Translations under genes and position numbers: made by a program
The notes under the pieces: generated by a model
What the model was told of the DNA's origin: nothing
Seen by the model: the letters and a program-made list of their open reading frames with translations, nothing else
Database searches by the model: none
Source: CAIYUC01 sp963682005
GTDB taxonomy: Bacteria; Bacteroidota; Bacteroidia; Bacteroidales; FEN-979
DNA: 64,000 nucleotides
Direction: 5' to 3'
Assembly: GCA_963682005.1 (NCBI GenBank)
Contig: OY820914.1
Span: forward strand, 1,054,001-1,118,000
In this document: piece by piece, positions 27,208 through 37,085 of the stretch
Numbering within the stretch: position 1 is the first letter of the stretch
Layout of the letters: every line of letters starts with the position of its first letter

Positions 27208-27762
27208 ATGATCCAACTGGGCAACACCCTTATTTCCGACGAACTGAAAACCGTTCATTTTGCCTGCGACCTTTCGAAATGCAAAGGGGCATGTTGCGTG
27301 GAAGGTGACGCCGGGGCTCCGCTGACCGAAGAGGAAATCTCGCTGCTTGAAGATTACATCGACGCGATCAAGCCTTTCATGCGGGTTGGGGGGGTTGAGG
27401 AGGTGGAGAAAACCGGGGTGTTTGACTACGATATGGACGGGAATTTCGTTACGCCGCTTGTTGCCGGAAATGAATGTGCATTTGTTTACTTCCAGGATGG
27501 AATTGCCCGGTGCGCGATTGAAAAAGCATATGCGGAGAAGGAGATTCCCTTTGCAAAGCCCATTTCATGTCATCTCTATCCTGTGAGGATCAAAGATCTT
27601 GGCGAAAATGAAGCCGTGAACTACCATAAATGGCACATCTGCAACAAGGCGCTTGAGAATGGCATGAAGCACAATACCCCCCTCTACCAGTTCCTGTCGG
27701 AAGCACTGATCCGGAAATACGGAAGGGAATGGTATAATAAGTTGCTTAAGCTCCTGTTTTAG
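27208..27762 (+). CDS. DUF3109 family cysteine-rich protein
   Basis: A 184-residue cytoplasmic protein of the DUF3109 family, common in Bacteroidota and related to YkgJ-like zinc- or iron-cluster-binding proteins. Cysteines are grouped as FACDLSKCKGACCVEGDAG near the N-terminus, NECAFVYF..GIARCAIE, and KPISCHLYPVRI ... WHICNKAL near the end. This eight-cysteine pattern is the family mark and is likely to bind metal. No enzyme activity is established. The start at 27208 follows a TACCTTTG promoter element. Its 3' end overlaps the convergent ferritin gene by 17 bp. Confidence 0.85.
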   Translation: MIQLGNTLISDELKTVHFACDLSKCKGACCVEGDAGAPLTEEEISLLEDYIDAIKPFMRVGGVEEVEKTGVFDYDMDGNFVTPLVAGNECAFVYFQDGIARCAIEKAYAEKEIPFAKPISCHLYPVRIKDLGENEAVNYHKWHICNKALENGMKHNTPLYQFLSEALIRKYGREWYNKLLKLLF

Positions 27763-28285
27763 CAGTCGCCAGTGCAAGCTGGGCCGCCCTTTTTGCAACA
27801 GCCATGGCCGAGAGCTCCTTATCGATCATGAACAAGCCGCCCGGCTGCGATCCGGCAAGCGTCAACTTGTCTATGATGGTTCGTGCAGTGGTTTCTTCTT
27901 CGATCTGTTCGGTGATGAACCATTGCAGGAAATTGCCTGTCGTAAAGTCTTTCTCGCTTACAGCCAGGGCATAGATGTCGTTGATCGAAGCGGTGATGTA
28001 CTCCTCGTGCTTCAGGACTTCCTGGAAAACGTTCATGACCGACTTGAACTTTTCAACCGGCTTTTCAACAGCCATCAGTACTGCATGTCCTCCCCTGTCG
28101 TTGAGGTAATGAATAAATTTCCCTTCATGCATCCGTTCTTCCTCGACCTGGGCATAAAGAAATTCTGCCGCGCCCTGGTAGCCGTTCACCTGGCACCATG
28201 ATGCCATGGCCAGGTAGATCCGTGAAGATTGTTCTTCCCGCTTTATCTGCTCATTGAGCGCTTTCTCAATCGTTTTCGATACCAT
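27746..28285 (-). CDS. ftnA: Ferritin (non-haem iron storage)
   Basis: A 179-residue ferritin-like protein that would form a 24-subunit shell and oxidise and store iron. The ferroxidase-site residues fit the bacterial FtnA pattern: E17 in IKREEQSSRIYLAM, E50 and H53 in VEEERMHEGKF, a further glutamate in LKHEEYITASI, and the FITEQIEEETTARTII segment. The last 20 residues (AVAKRAAQLALATAKTGA) are an alanine-rich tail not needed for the fold. It is convergent with the DUF3109 gene and has its own promoter element at 28311-28318, so it is probably transcribed alone. Confidence 0.93.
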   Translation of the reverse strand: MVSKTIEKALNEQIKREEQSSRIYLAMASWCQVNGYQGAAEFLYAQVEEERMHEGKFIHYLNDRGGHAVLMAVEKPVEKFKSVMNVFQEVLKHEEYITASINDIYALAVSEKDFTTGNFLQWFITEQIEEETTARTIIDKLTLAGSQPGGLFMIDKELSAMAVAKRAAQLALATAKTGA

Positions 28286-28310
28286 GTTGATTAACTTTTT
28301 AATGTTACCG

Positions 28311-28318
28311 CAAAGTTA
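28311..28318 (-). promoter_or_regulatory. TAnnTTTG promoter element of the ferritin gene
   Basis: On the minus strand TAACTTTG lies 25 bases before the ferritin ATG. No good upstream TTG at the usual spacing was found. Confidence 0.45.
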
Positions 28319-28392
28319 CCGCATTTTCAGACAATCGCGGTTAATTGTCTATTCTTTATCTTCGGGAAATATGGGTGGCAGGCTGTTTTACG

Positions 28393-28455
28393 TACCCTCC
28401 CCTCTGATCCCCTCCCTACTGGTAGGGAGGGGAAGACCGAAGGTCGGGGAGGGTA
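28393..28455. repeat. 63-bp three-stem palindromic element, copy A
   Basis: Outer stem TACCCTCCCC (28393-28402) with GGGGAGGGTA (28446-28455), perfect over 10 bp. Inside are a hairpin CCCCTCCCTAC-TG-GTAGGGAGGGG (28409-28432) and a small hairpin GACC-GAA-GGTC (28435-28445). Copy B at 52521-52583 differs only by a compensating base-pair swap in the outer stem. It lies between the atpG stop and the ferritin gene. Confidence 0.88.
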
Positions 28456-28477
28456 TGCCGTAATTCTTAAATAGAAA

Positions 28478-29365
28478 TTACCCTTTCAGCGCTTCCGCGC
28501 CGGCTACAATCTCGAGAAGTTCCTTGGTGATGGCTGCCTGGCGGGCTTTGTTGTAAGAAAGCTGGAGTTCCCTGATCATATCCTGGGCATTGTCGGAGGC
28601 TTTCTGCATGGCCGTCATCCTGGCGCCCTGTTCAGAGGCGAACGAATCAAGCATGGCCTTGAAAAGCTGTATCTTCAGGGATTTCGGGATAAGTTCCCGG
28701 ATGATGGTCTCTTTGTCGGGCTCGAAAATATAATTGGCCATCGCAGATGGTTCTCCGGATTTCTTCGTCTCAGGAGGCATGATCGGCAGGAACTGCTCCA
28801 CCTGCAGGTATTGCACCACCGCATTCTTGAACTGGTTGTAAATGATGAAAACCCGGTCGTAATCCTTGTTCACGAATGAGGCCATCACCTTTTCCGCTAC
28901 GGCTGAAACACGTTCGAACGAGAGGTTGTCATAAAGGTCATCCCTTGATTCGATCACAGTAAAATTCCTCTTCCCGAAATAATCCGTTACTTTTTTCCCG
29001 ATGGTGATCAGGTGCACGTGGTTCAGGCCGGCTTGTGCGGCATAGGTTCCAGTGACCAGGTGTACGGCCGCTTTGATGACGTTCGAGTTGAATCCTCCGC
29101 AGAGACCGCGGTTCGATGCAATGACGATCAGGAGTATTTTTCCCGGTTCACGCAGCTTTGCATAACTGTTCTCCTGCGAATCCCCGATGCTCGAGCTGAG
29201 GTTCTGAAGAATGCTGTTCAGTTTCTGCGCATAAGGCCGGAGCTTGGTGATGGCCGTCTGCGCTTTTCTCAGCTTTGCAGCAGCCATCATCTTCATCGCA
29301 CTGGTGATCTGCAATGTAGTCTTTACAGAAGCAATACGGATCCTGACTTCTTTTAATCCTGCCAT
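28478..29365 (-). CDS. atpG: ATP synthase gamma subunit
   Basis: Central rotor shaft of the F1 sector. The protein has 295 residues, normal for the family. The N-terminal coiled-coil helix (KEVRIRIASVKTTLQITSAMKMMAAAKLRKAQ) and the C-terminal helix (GARMTAMQKASDNAQDMIRELQLSYNKARQAAITKELLEIVAGAEAL) are the conserved ends that form the shaft. The middle ASNRGLCGGFNSNVIKA is also conserved. It lies 9 bp after atpA and is the last gene of this cluster. The usual next genes for beta and epsilon are not here. Confidence 0.96.
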   Translation of the reverse strand: MAGLKEVRIRIASVKTTLQITSAMKMMAAAKLRKAQTAITKLRPYAQKLNSILQNLSSSIGDSQENSYAKLREPGKILLIVIASNRGLCGGFNSNVIKAAVHLVTGTYAAQAGLNHVHLITIGKKVTDYFGKRNFTVIESRDDLYDNLSFERVSAVAEKVMASFVNKDYDRVFIIYNQFKNAVVQYLQVEQFLPIMPPETKKSGEPSAMANYIFEPDKETIIRELIPKSLKIQLFKAMLDSFASEQGARMTAMQKASDNAQDMIRELQLSYNKARQAAITKELLEIVAGAEALKG

Positions 29366-29374
29366 CTTTCGGTA

Positions 29375-30964
<1,590 letters not shown>

Positions 30965-31038
30965 CAGTATTTCGTTTTATTAGGTTTGTTTTTGTTAATT
31001 ATGAATTATGGGTTTGAATTATGATCCTTTGTACTTTT

Positions 31039-31088
31039 TCGTAATCCGTAATCCGTAATCCGTAATTCGTAATTCGTAATTCGTAATT
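31039..31088. repeat. TAATCCG/TAATTCG tandem string between atpH and atpA
   Basis: A 7-bp unit (CGTAATC, then CGTAATT) repeats about seven times. Related strings are at 1249-1300 and 32630-32652. It lengthens the atpH-atpA spacer to 128 bp. Confidence 0.75.
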
Positions 31089-31092
31089 AAAT

Positions 31093-31653
31093 TTAATATC
31101 CCTTCACGTATAGATTTATTGATTCCACTTCCTTCTTCAGCTTGTTGATCTGATTCAGGATGCTTGCGTCGTATTGCATATCTTTCCAGCGAAGTACAAA
31201 TCCCCCGATGAGGCGGTCATCTGTTTCTTCGATAAGGTCGATCGTTTTCCCGGTCTGCTGTCCAAGTGCTTCGATCACTTTTTTCCTGATATCTTCGGGA
31301 ACCTGTTCCGTGGTTTTCAGGTACGTGGTCAGGATGCCTTTGTAATCTTTATAGATCTCTACGAATTCGTGAGCAATGTCGGGGATGATCGGCTCCCTTC
31401 TTTTCCGGAGGATAATCAAAAAATACGTCAGTGTTATTTTTGATAGTTTACCGTCAAACACAGAATGAACGATTTTTGTCTTTTTCTCAGTCGTGACAAC
31501 AGGGCTTTTCAGCATCAAAACAAAATCCCTGGAGGAATGGCATACATCCCGGATCAGCGTCATATCCTGCATCGTTTCTTCCAGGGCGTTATTTTCCATG
31601 GCGATCTCGAACAAAGCCTTTGCGTATGGAATCGCTATATGTGCACTTTTCAT
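31093..31653 (-). CDS. atpH: ATP synthase delta subunit
   Basis: Peripheral stalk subunit that ties the b subunits to the top of the alpha3beta3 ring; 186 residues. The N-terminal helical domain (IAIPYAKALFEIAMENNALEETMQDM) and the C-terminal signature (ETDDRLIGGFVLRWKDMQYDASILNQINKLKKEV) match OSCP/delta. It lies 22 bp after atpF. The 128-bp gap after it is the largest in the F1 part of the cluster. Confidence 0.94.
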   Translation of the reverse strand: MKSAHIAIPYAKALFEIAMENNALEETMQDMTLIRDVCHSSRDFVLMLKSPVVTTEKKTKIVHSVFDGKLSKITLTYFLIILRKRREPIIPDIAHEFVEIYKDYKGILTTYLKTTEQVPEDIRKKVIEALGQQTGKTIDLIEETDDRLIGGFVLRWKDMQYDASILNQINKLKKEVESINLYVKGY

Positions 31654-31675
31654 TTACGAACAGGATTTATCAGGC

Positions 31676-32170
31676 TTAATTGAATTTCGCGTCTTTCAGA
31701 AGTTCTTTGATGTATGTTTGTTGTTTCTCCGGATCGGATAATTCCCTTTTCAGGATCTTCGCTGCAATTTCGAGAGACAGATCGGCAAGCTGGTTTTTCA
31801 GATCCGTCATGGCTGCCATTTTCTCAAATTGTATGCTTTCCTTGGCGGTATTGACAATGCGGTTTGCCTCTTCACTTGCCTTGACCCTCGCCTCTTCGAT
31901 GATGGATTCCTTTATTTTCCGTGCATCAGCAAGGAGGAGATCCCGTTCGTTTTTTGCTTCTTTCAGCAGGTTTTCATTGCTGAACTGCATCTCTTTCATC
32001 TGTTCTTTTGCCTTTTCCGCAGAATTCAGCGCTTCACGAATAGAGTTCTCCCTTTCCTTCAAGGCATTCATGATTGGTTTCCAGGCATACTTGCCGAGAA
32101 TATAAAGGAGGATCAGGAATGCCAGTGACATCCAGAATATCAGGCCTATGCCGGGGCTAACTAGTTCCAT
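31676..32170 (-). CDS. atpF: ATP synthase b subunit
   Basis: Peripheral stalk subunit, 164 residues. One membrane helix at about residues 8-28 (GIGLIFWMSLAFLILLYILGKYAW) is followed by a long charged coiled coil (ENSIREALNSAEKAKEQMKEMQ...), the classic b-subunit layout. The KYAWKPIM motif after the helix is typical. It is separated from atpE by 131 bp that contain two hairpin-forming repeats, and lies 22 bp ahead of atpH. Confidence 0.95.
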   Translation of the reverse strand: MELVSPGIGLIFWMSLAFLILLYILGKYAWKPIMNALKERENSIREALNSAEKAKEQMKEMQFSNENLLKEAKNERDLLLADARKIKESIIEEARVKASEEANRIVNTAKESIQFEKMAAMTDLKNQLADLSLEIAAKILKRELSDPEKQQTYIKELLKDAKFN

Positions 32171-32199
32171 ATTAACTTGTTTTAATTTTTTTCAAATAT

Positions 32200-32254
32200 G
32201 CTGGAGTGGATTTAAAATCCACTCCAGCAATGCGGATTTAAAATCCACTCCAGC
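32200..32254. repeat. Hairpin repeat between atpE and atpF
   Basis: A near-perfect palindrome with 13-base arms (GCTGGAGTGGATT and AATCCACTCCAGC, loop TAA) lies at 32200-32228. A second partial copy of the right half follows at 32232-32254. It sits just after the atpE stop in the direction of transcription. Confidence 0.8.
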
Positions 32255-32301
32255 TATTTTCTTCTGCAACCAACCGTTGCAATGAAAATTTTGCTTGCTG
32301 C

Positions 32302-32568
32302 TTAGATAAACAGGATCAGCAGGCAAACAACGATGGCAAAGAATGCGACCCCTTCGACGAGAGCGGCGGCGATGATCATGTTCGAACGGATATCACCAAG
32401 CGCTTCCGGCTGACGGGCAATGGACTCAAGGGCGCCCTTACCGATCTGGCCGATACCGATACCGGCACCGACTGCGGCAATTCCTGCTCCGAATCCTGCA
32501 CCTAACTTTGCAAATGGTGCAAAATTAGCTGCCACCTCCAGTAAAATTGATAATAAATGCATACTCAA
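32302..32568 (-). CDS. atpE: ATP synthase c subunit (proteolipid)
   Basis: Two-helix hairpin of the Fo rotor ring, 88 residues. The polar loop R52-Q53-P54 and the ion-binding carboxylate E72 in ALVEGVAFFAIV are present. Helix 1 has the glycine-rich GAGFGAGIAAVGAGIGIGQ pattern. The residue after E72 is glycine, not the serine or threonine expected of sodium-binding rings, so proton coupling is more likely, although Q41 is the residue used by sodium types. It lies between atpB and atpF; the gap to atpF holds hairpins. Confidence 0.96.
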   Translation of the reverse strand: MSMHLLSILLEVAANFAPFAKLGAGFGAGIAAVGAGIGIGQIGKGALESIARQPEALGDIRSNMIIAAALVEGVAFFAIVVCLLILFI

Positions 32569-32597
32569 AATATTTAGGTTAGTACTAAATTTAATGC

Positions 32598-32652
32598 AAA
32601 GTCAAAAGTCAAAGGTCAAAAGTCAAAATAATTCGTAATTCGTAATTCATAA
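32598..32652. repeat. GTCAAAA and TAATTCG strings between atpB and atpE
   Basis: Four AAGTCAAA-type units followed by GTAATTCGTAATTC units fill the atpB-atpE gap. The same AGTCAAAAGTCAAA wording is found in frame inside the glycosyltransferase gene at 58273-58306. Confidence 0.75.
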
Positions 32653-33786
32653 TTAATGCCCATGTTCAGGCTCCATTGTCGCCAGCCCGAAATAGAGGGC
32701 CGACAGGAGCGTGAACACATAGGCCTGGATGAAAGCGACCAGCACTTCCAGCAGGTCCATGAATACCATGAATAAGATGGATACGACGGAAACGCCCAAA
32801 CCCAGCGCCACGGCCATTCCGCCGAATATAAAAATGATGCTTACAAAGCCGAGGATGATGATATGTCCTGCCAGCATGTTGGCGAAGAGTCGGACCATCA
32901 ATACGAATGGCTTTGTGATAACACCGATGATCTCAACGACCGGCATGAGCGGAATGGGAAATTTCAGCCACCATGGTACGCCCGGTGTGTTGATGATGTC
33001 GATCCAGTAATGCCTGTTCCCGCTGAAGCTGGTAATGATCAGCGTACATACCGCCATAACGCCTGTAACTGCAAGGTTGCCCGAAACATTGGCACCTCCC
33101 GGGAAGATGGGAATGATGCCCATCAGGTTATTGAGAAAGATGAAAAAGAAAATGGTCAGGAGAAACGGAACATATTTTTCATACTTTTTTTCACCGATGG
33201 AGCTTTTCGCCACATCATCGCGGATAAACAGGATAAGCGGTTCAAGGAGGTTCTGAAGGCCGTGGGGCGCCTCATTTTTATTCCGGGTGTAGGCATTCGC
33301 GACCGACAAAAAGATGATGATCAGCAGGAGGCTGCTGAAGAGGATCCCGAAGGCTGTTTTGGTAATGGAGAAATCATAGACCTGCGGACCACCTGGCTCT
33401 GCTCCTGCCCTGATGATCTTTCCTTTATCAGGTCCTTCCGGGTGAAGCGTGAATCCCTGGTAAGAATGATCTGAACTGTGAAACCTGCCTGATGAAAATA
33501 GATACAGCTGACCGTCATACCAGAGGATCACGGGGAGCGGTACTACAATATGATGACTGCCAATGGTGGCGATATGCCATTCATGATTATCCACCACATG
33601 CTCAAGGATCATCTTCCCTGCATCGAATTTTTCAGCCCCGCCATGGTTCTCTTCTTTTTGATCCTTGCCGGTCGTATCCGTTGGGACAAGGCTCGTCTGA
33701 TCCTGCACCGATGGAAAGGCGATCAGTGAAAACAATAAAAACAACCCACACAATAATACTCTCACGATAGCTGTTCGTCTGTTCAT
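32653..33786 (-). CDS. atpB: ATP synthase a subunit
   Basis: Stator subunit of Fo that carries the proton half-channels; 377 residues. The N-terminus is a signal-peptide-like helix (RVLLCGLFLLFSLIAFPSVQ) followed by about 100 polar residues, an extension known from Bacteroidota AtpB. Membrane helices fill the C-terminal two thirds. The helix with the essential arginine is visible as MVRLFANMLAGHIIILG, and the last helix as FIQAYVFTLLSALYFGLA. It is the first gene of the cluster; no atpI or atpZ precedes it. A promoter element lies at 33832-33839. Confidence 0.95.
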   Translation of the reverse strand: MNRRTAIVRVLLCGLFLLFSLIAFPSVQDQTSLVPTDTTGKDQKEENHGGAEKFDAGKMILEHVVDNHEWHIATIGSHHIVVPLPVILWYDGQLYLFSSGRFHSSDHSYQGFTLHPEGPDKGKIIRAGAEPGGPQVYDFSITKTAFGILFSSLLLIIIFLSVANAYTRNKNEAPHGLQNLLEPLILFIRDDVAKSSIGEKKYEKYVPFLLTIFFFIFLNNLMGIIPIFPGGANVSGNLAVTGVMAVCTLIITSFSGNRHYWIDIINTPGVPWWLKFPIPLMPVVEIIGVITKPFVLMVRLFANMLAGHIIILGFVSIIFIFGGMAVALGLGVSVVSILFMVFMDLLEVLVAFIQAYVFTLLSALYFGLATMEPEHGH

Positions 33787-34176
33787 TCACAAGAAGGTTA
33801 AGAAAAAAATGTTACCCTAAAAAAAGTGGTGCAAAAGTATTAAAATTTTCTTTTTCCACGACATAGGTAAAAAATTACATGTATGCAAAATACTGATATA
33901 TAATTGTAACGAATATGATTTTGTGGCGTCTGATTGATTTTATGGAAACCGTCAATGATTGAATTTTTGGACTGCGTTCAGTTAATCTGATGAAAATTGT
34001 CTAATTTTGAACGCTTCACAGAGAAGATTTTAATTGACAGGTTCCATCATTATGTAAATTCTTGAAAATTTTAACCTGGGTGGTACAATACCTTTTGAAA
34101 AATAATTCGTTTGTTATGAGCCCCGGGCTTTTTTAGAATTACTCCTGAAATCAATTGAAATAAAAACCGCAACAAA
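33787..34176. promoter_or_regulatory. Divergent promoter region between atpB and tolC
   Basis: AT-rich, 390 bp, between two divergently transcribed operons. On the minus strand TACTTTTG at 33832-33839 lies about 46 bases before the atpB ATG and fits TAnnTTTG. On the plus strand no strong element was found; TACCTTTTG near 34090 has one extra base. No gene is seen. Confidence 0.5.
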
Positions 34177-35652
34177 ATGAACCGAATTCTATCATTGTGT
34201 TATTCCTGGATCCTTCGATTATCCCGGTATGCAGTCATTGTCGCTGCTCTCTTTTTCTCTGGCTTTCATTCCGGTGCCCAGAAAGTATGGACACTGGAAG
34301 ATTGCATCAATTATGCGCTCACGAATAATCTTGACATCAAGAACCAGATCCTTACGGTTGAAACGAACAAGAAGCAGCTTGTTCAAAGTGCTCTCAACCT
34401 CCTCCCTAATCTTAATTTAGGGGCAACGAATTACTGGAACTGGGGCCAGACGATCGACCAGTACACCAATACGTTTGCAACATCGACCGTCAGATCAAAC
34501 AATTTCACCATCGGTACCAACGTCACCCTGTTCAATGGCCTCACAAAGTTCAATACCGTAAAGCAAAACCAGATCAACATCCTGGCCAGCAATTATGACC
34601 TGGACGTGATGCGCGACAATATCTCGGTGGCGGTTGCTGGTTATTACCTGGATATTCTGTTGAATGCGGAGTTGCTTGACGTTGCTCGTGCCCAGCTTGA
34701 TGTCACCAAGGACCAGGTTTCACGGATCCAGAAAAAAGTGGAAGCCGGTTCCGCCGCCAAAGGAGACCTGCTGAACATCCAGGCGCAGTCGTCCTCGGAA
34801 GAGGTGCTAGTGGTTACAGCAGAAAATGCGTTGACCATATCCAGCCTGACACTTCAGCAACTCATCGACCTTCCCGTGACGCGCGATTTCAGGGTTGAAA
34901 AACCTGATCTCAAGCCGGTTGAAGCTCCAAAAGAGCTGATGACCCCCGAACAGATCTATGGGTATGCAGAATTAAGCCGTCCGGAGATCAAATCTGCAGA
35001 ATTACGCGTAAAAAGCAGTGAGAAAAGCGTGGCCATTGCCCGCGGTTACCTCTACCCCTCCCTGAATTTCAGCGGTACCTGGGGAACCGGATATTCAGGT
35101 GCAGCCAAAGAACTCGATCCCGGCATTACCCCGCAGGTCTCATTATCCCCCTATCCGGAAGGACTTACCCAGTACGGCGATACCGTATACCCGTTTTCGT
35201 ACACTTACGGTACCCGGGTAAAGTCTTTCAAAGACCAGTGGAATGCCAATGATAACAAATCGATCGGGTTTGATCTGCGGATACCCATATTCAATGGGTG
35301 GCAGGTGAGAACATCCATTGCACAGGCCAAGATCAAAATGGACCAGGCTGAAGTGGCCCTTAGCCAGCAAAAAAGAAACCTCCGGAAAAACATTGAACAG
35401 GCATATGCAGACGCGGTAGCTGCCCTGAAAAAATACAATTCGGCCACGGCCCAGGTAACCGCTCAGGAGGAATCGTTCAAATACACACAGCAGAAATTCG
35501 ACGTAGGACTGATGACCGCCTTTGATTTCAATACGAGCAAAAAAGATCTCATCAAGTCACAATCCGACCTCCTCCAGGCAAAGTATGATTTCATTTTCAA
35601 GACTACAATTCTGAATTTCTACATGGGCAGGCCGATCACCATAAACAAATAA
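34177..35652 (+). CDS. TolC-family outer membrane efflux protein
   Basis: A 491-residue outer membrane channel of the TolC family, which joins an inner-membrane pump through a periplasmic adaptor. Signal peptide MNRILSLCYSWILRLSRYAVIVAALFFSGF, cleavage near residue 34. The mature start VWTLEDCINYALTNNLDIK is the family hallmark. Two halves each contain long coiled helices (NAELLDVARAQLDVTKDQVSRIQKKVEAG and AQAKIKMDQAEVALSQQKRNLRKNIEQAYADAVAAL) and beta segments, the TolC internal repeat. It is followed after 17 bp by the adaptor gene. The pump itself is not encoded here. Confidence 0.92.
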   Translation: MNRILSLCYSWILRLSRYAVIVAALFFSGFHSGAQKVWTLEDCINYALTNNLDIKNQILTVETNKKQLVQSALNLLPNLNLGATNYWNWGQTIDQYTNTFATSTVRSNNFTIGTNVTLFNGLTKFNTVKQNQINILASNYDLDVMRDNISVAVAGYYLDILLNAELLDVARAQLDVTKDQVSRIQKKVEAGSAAKGDLLNIQAQSSSEEVLVVTAENALTISSLTLQQLIDLPVTRDFRVEKPDLKPVEAPKELMTPEQIYGYAELSRPEIKSAELRVKSSEKSVAIARGYLYPSLNFSGTWGTGYSGAAKELDPGITPQVSLSPYPEGLTQYGDTVYPFSYTYGTRVKSFKDQWNANDNKSIGFDLRIPIFNGWQVRTSIAQAKIKMDQAEVALSQQKRNLRKNIEQAYADAVAALKKYNSATAQVTAQEESFKYTQQKFDVGLMTAFDFNTSKKDLIKSQSDLLQAKYDFIFKTTILNFYMGRPITINK

Positions 35653-35669
35653 CAAATTCTACAGGATAC

Positions 35670-37064
35670 ATGACCTCAAAAAAATCGAAAAAAAAGACCT
35701 GGATCATTATTGGCAGCATTGTGATCGTTGCTGTCATTATCATTCTCGCAGTCCTGAAAGGAAAAGGGAATGACGGGATCAGGGTGGCCACGGAAAAGGT
35801 GACCAGGCGTACGATCATTCAGACTGTCTCCGCCAATGGGAAAATCCAGCCCGAAAAAGACATCAAGATAAGTCCGTACATCTCCGGAGAAGTTGTTGAA
35901 CTTTATGTAAAGGAAGGCGATGAAGTAAAAGCGGGTGATCTTCTTGCAAAGATCGATCCTGAGATTTATGTCTCTGCTTATGACCAGAGTGTTGCATCCC
36001 TGAATACACAGCAGGCCAATACAGCCAATGCAAGGGCGCGTTACACACAGGCCAAGGCGCAATTTGAGAACGCACGTCAGAACTTTGAAAGGCAGGATAA
36101 GCTTTTCAAGCAGAATGTGATCTCGCAATCCGAATTCGACCAGGCAAAATCCACTTACGATGTGGCGAAAGCCCAGGTGGATGCAGCTGATCAGGAGATC
36201 AAAGCGGGCGAGTTCATGATCAAAAGCTCTGAAGCTGCCATGAAAAGATCCAGGGAAGACCTGACACGTACCGCGATCTTCTCTCCCAACAACGGAACGG
36301 TTTCCAAACTGAGTGTTGAAAAAGGCGAAAGGGTGACTGGCGCTTCACAGTTCTCCAGCGGTACGGAGATCATGCGGATCGCAAACCTGAATGAAATGGA
36401 AGCCCAGGTCCAGGTGAACGAAAACGATATTGTGCGCGTAAGCATGGGCGATACCGCGTTGATCGAAGTGGATGCCTACCTGAACCGCAAATTCAAAGGG
36501 ATTGTCACCGAGATCGCTACATCAGCAAACACGACCGGGGTTACCGTTGACCAGGTCACAAACTTCAATGTGAAGATCCACCTGCTTAAAGACTCATACA
36601 AGGACCTGATGAAGCCGGAAATGCCGAGCTATTCGCCATTCCGTCCCGGGATGTCAACCACCGTCGAGATACAGACTGAAACAGCAACAAACGTACTTAC
36701 CATTCCCATCCAGGCTGTGACCACACGCACCGACAAAGACAGTCTCGACAAAGTGAATGAGAAGAATAAAACCAAGAAAACGGATGGCGACCATGAATTT
36801 GAGTTTGTCGGATCATCTAAAAAAACCTCTGAGATACAGGAATGCATATTTGCCCTTGACAATGCTACGGCTAAGAAGACGAATGTCAAAACCGGCATCC
36901 AGGATAACACCTATATCCAAATCCTTTCCGGACTGAAAGAAGGCCAGGAGATCATTGTAAGTCCGTATACAGCAGTATCAAAACTGCTCAAGGATGGTGA
37001 CAAGGTCAAGAAAGTGGATAAAAAAGATCTTTTCACCAAAGAATCCAAAGAGACCAAGGAATAA
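35670..37064 (+). CDS. Periplasmic adaptor, MacA/HlyD family
   Basis: A 464-residue membrane-fusion protein. One N-terminal anchor helix (WIIIGSIVIVAVIIILAVL) follows a lysine-rich start. Then come a biotinyl-lipoyl-like half (ISPYISGEVVELYVKEGDEVKAGDLLAKID), a coiled-coil hairpin (ARYTQAKAQFENARQNFERQDKLF ... SEFDQAKSTYDVAKAQVDAAD), the second lipoyl half (TAIFSPNNGTVSKLSVEKGERV) and a beta-barrel part. The C-terminal 30 residues are rich in lysine and glutamate. It probably works with the TolC protein and a MacB-like or other ABC permease encoded elsewhere. The next gene, tsaB, starts 21 bp later, so all three may share a transcript. Confidence 0.9.
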   Translation: MTSKKSKKKTWIIIGSIVIVAVIIILAVLKGKGNDGIRVATEKVTRRTIIQTVSANGKIQPEKDIKISPYISGEVVELYVKEGDEVKAGDLLAKIDPEIYVSAYDQSVASLNTQQANTANARARYTQAKAQFENARQNFERQDKLFKQNVISQSEFDQAKSTYDVAKAQVDAADQEIKAGEFMIKSSEAAMKRSREDLTRTAIFSPNNGTVSKLSVEKGERVTGASQFSSGTEIMRIANLNEMEAQVQVNENDIVRVSMGDTALIEVDAYLNRKFKGIVTEIATSANTTGVTVDQVTNFNVKIHLLKDSYKDLMKPEMPSYSPFRPGMSTTVEIQTETATNVLTIPIQAVTTRTDKDSLDKVNEKNKTKKTDGDHEFEFVGSSKKTSEIQECIFALDNATAKKTNVKTGIQDNTYIQILSGLKEGQEIIVSPYTAVSKLLKDGDKVKKVDKKDLFTKESKETKE

Positions 37065-37085
37065 TCGCATTCACCACCGGGCAGC

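Noticed and set aside
28393..28455. CRISPR-like repeat
   Set aside because: Only two distant copies, no spacers of regular length and no cas genes. It is a palindromic element.
32302..32568. Sodium-specific c ring
   Set aside because: Glutamine 41 is present but the residue after E72 is glycine, not serine or threonine; proton coupling is more likely.
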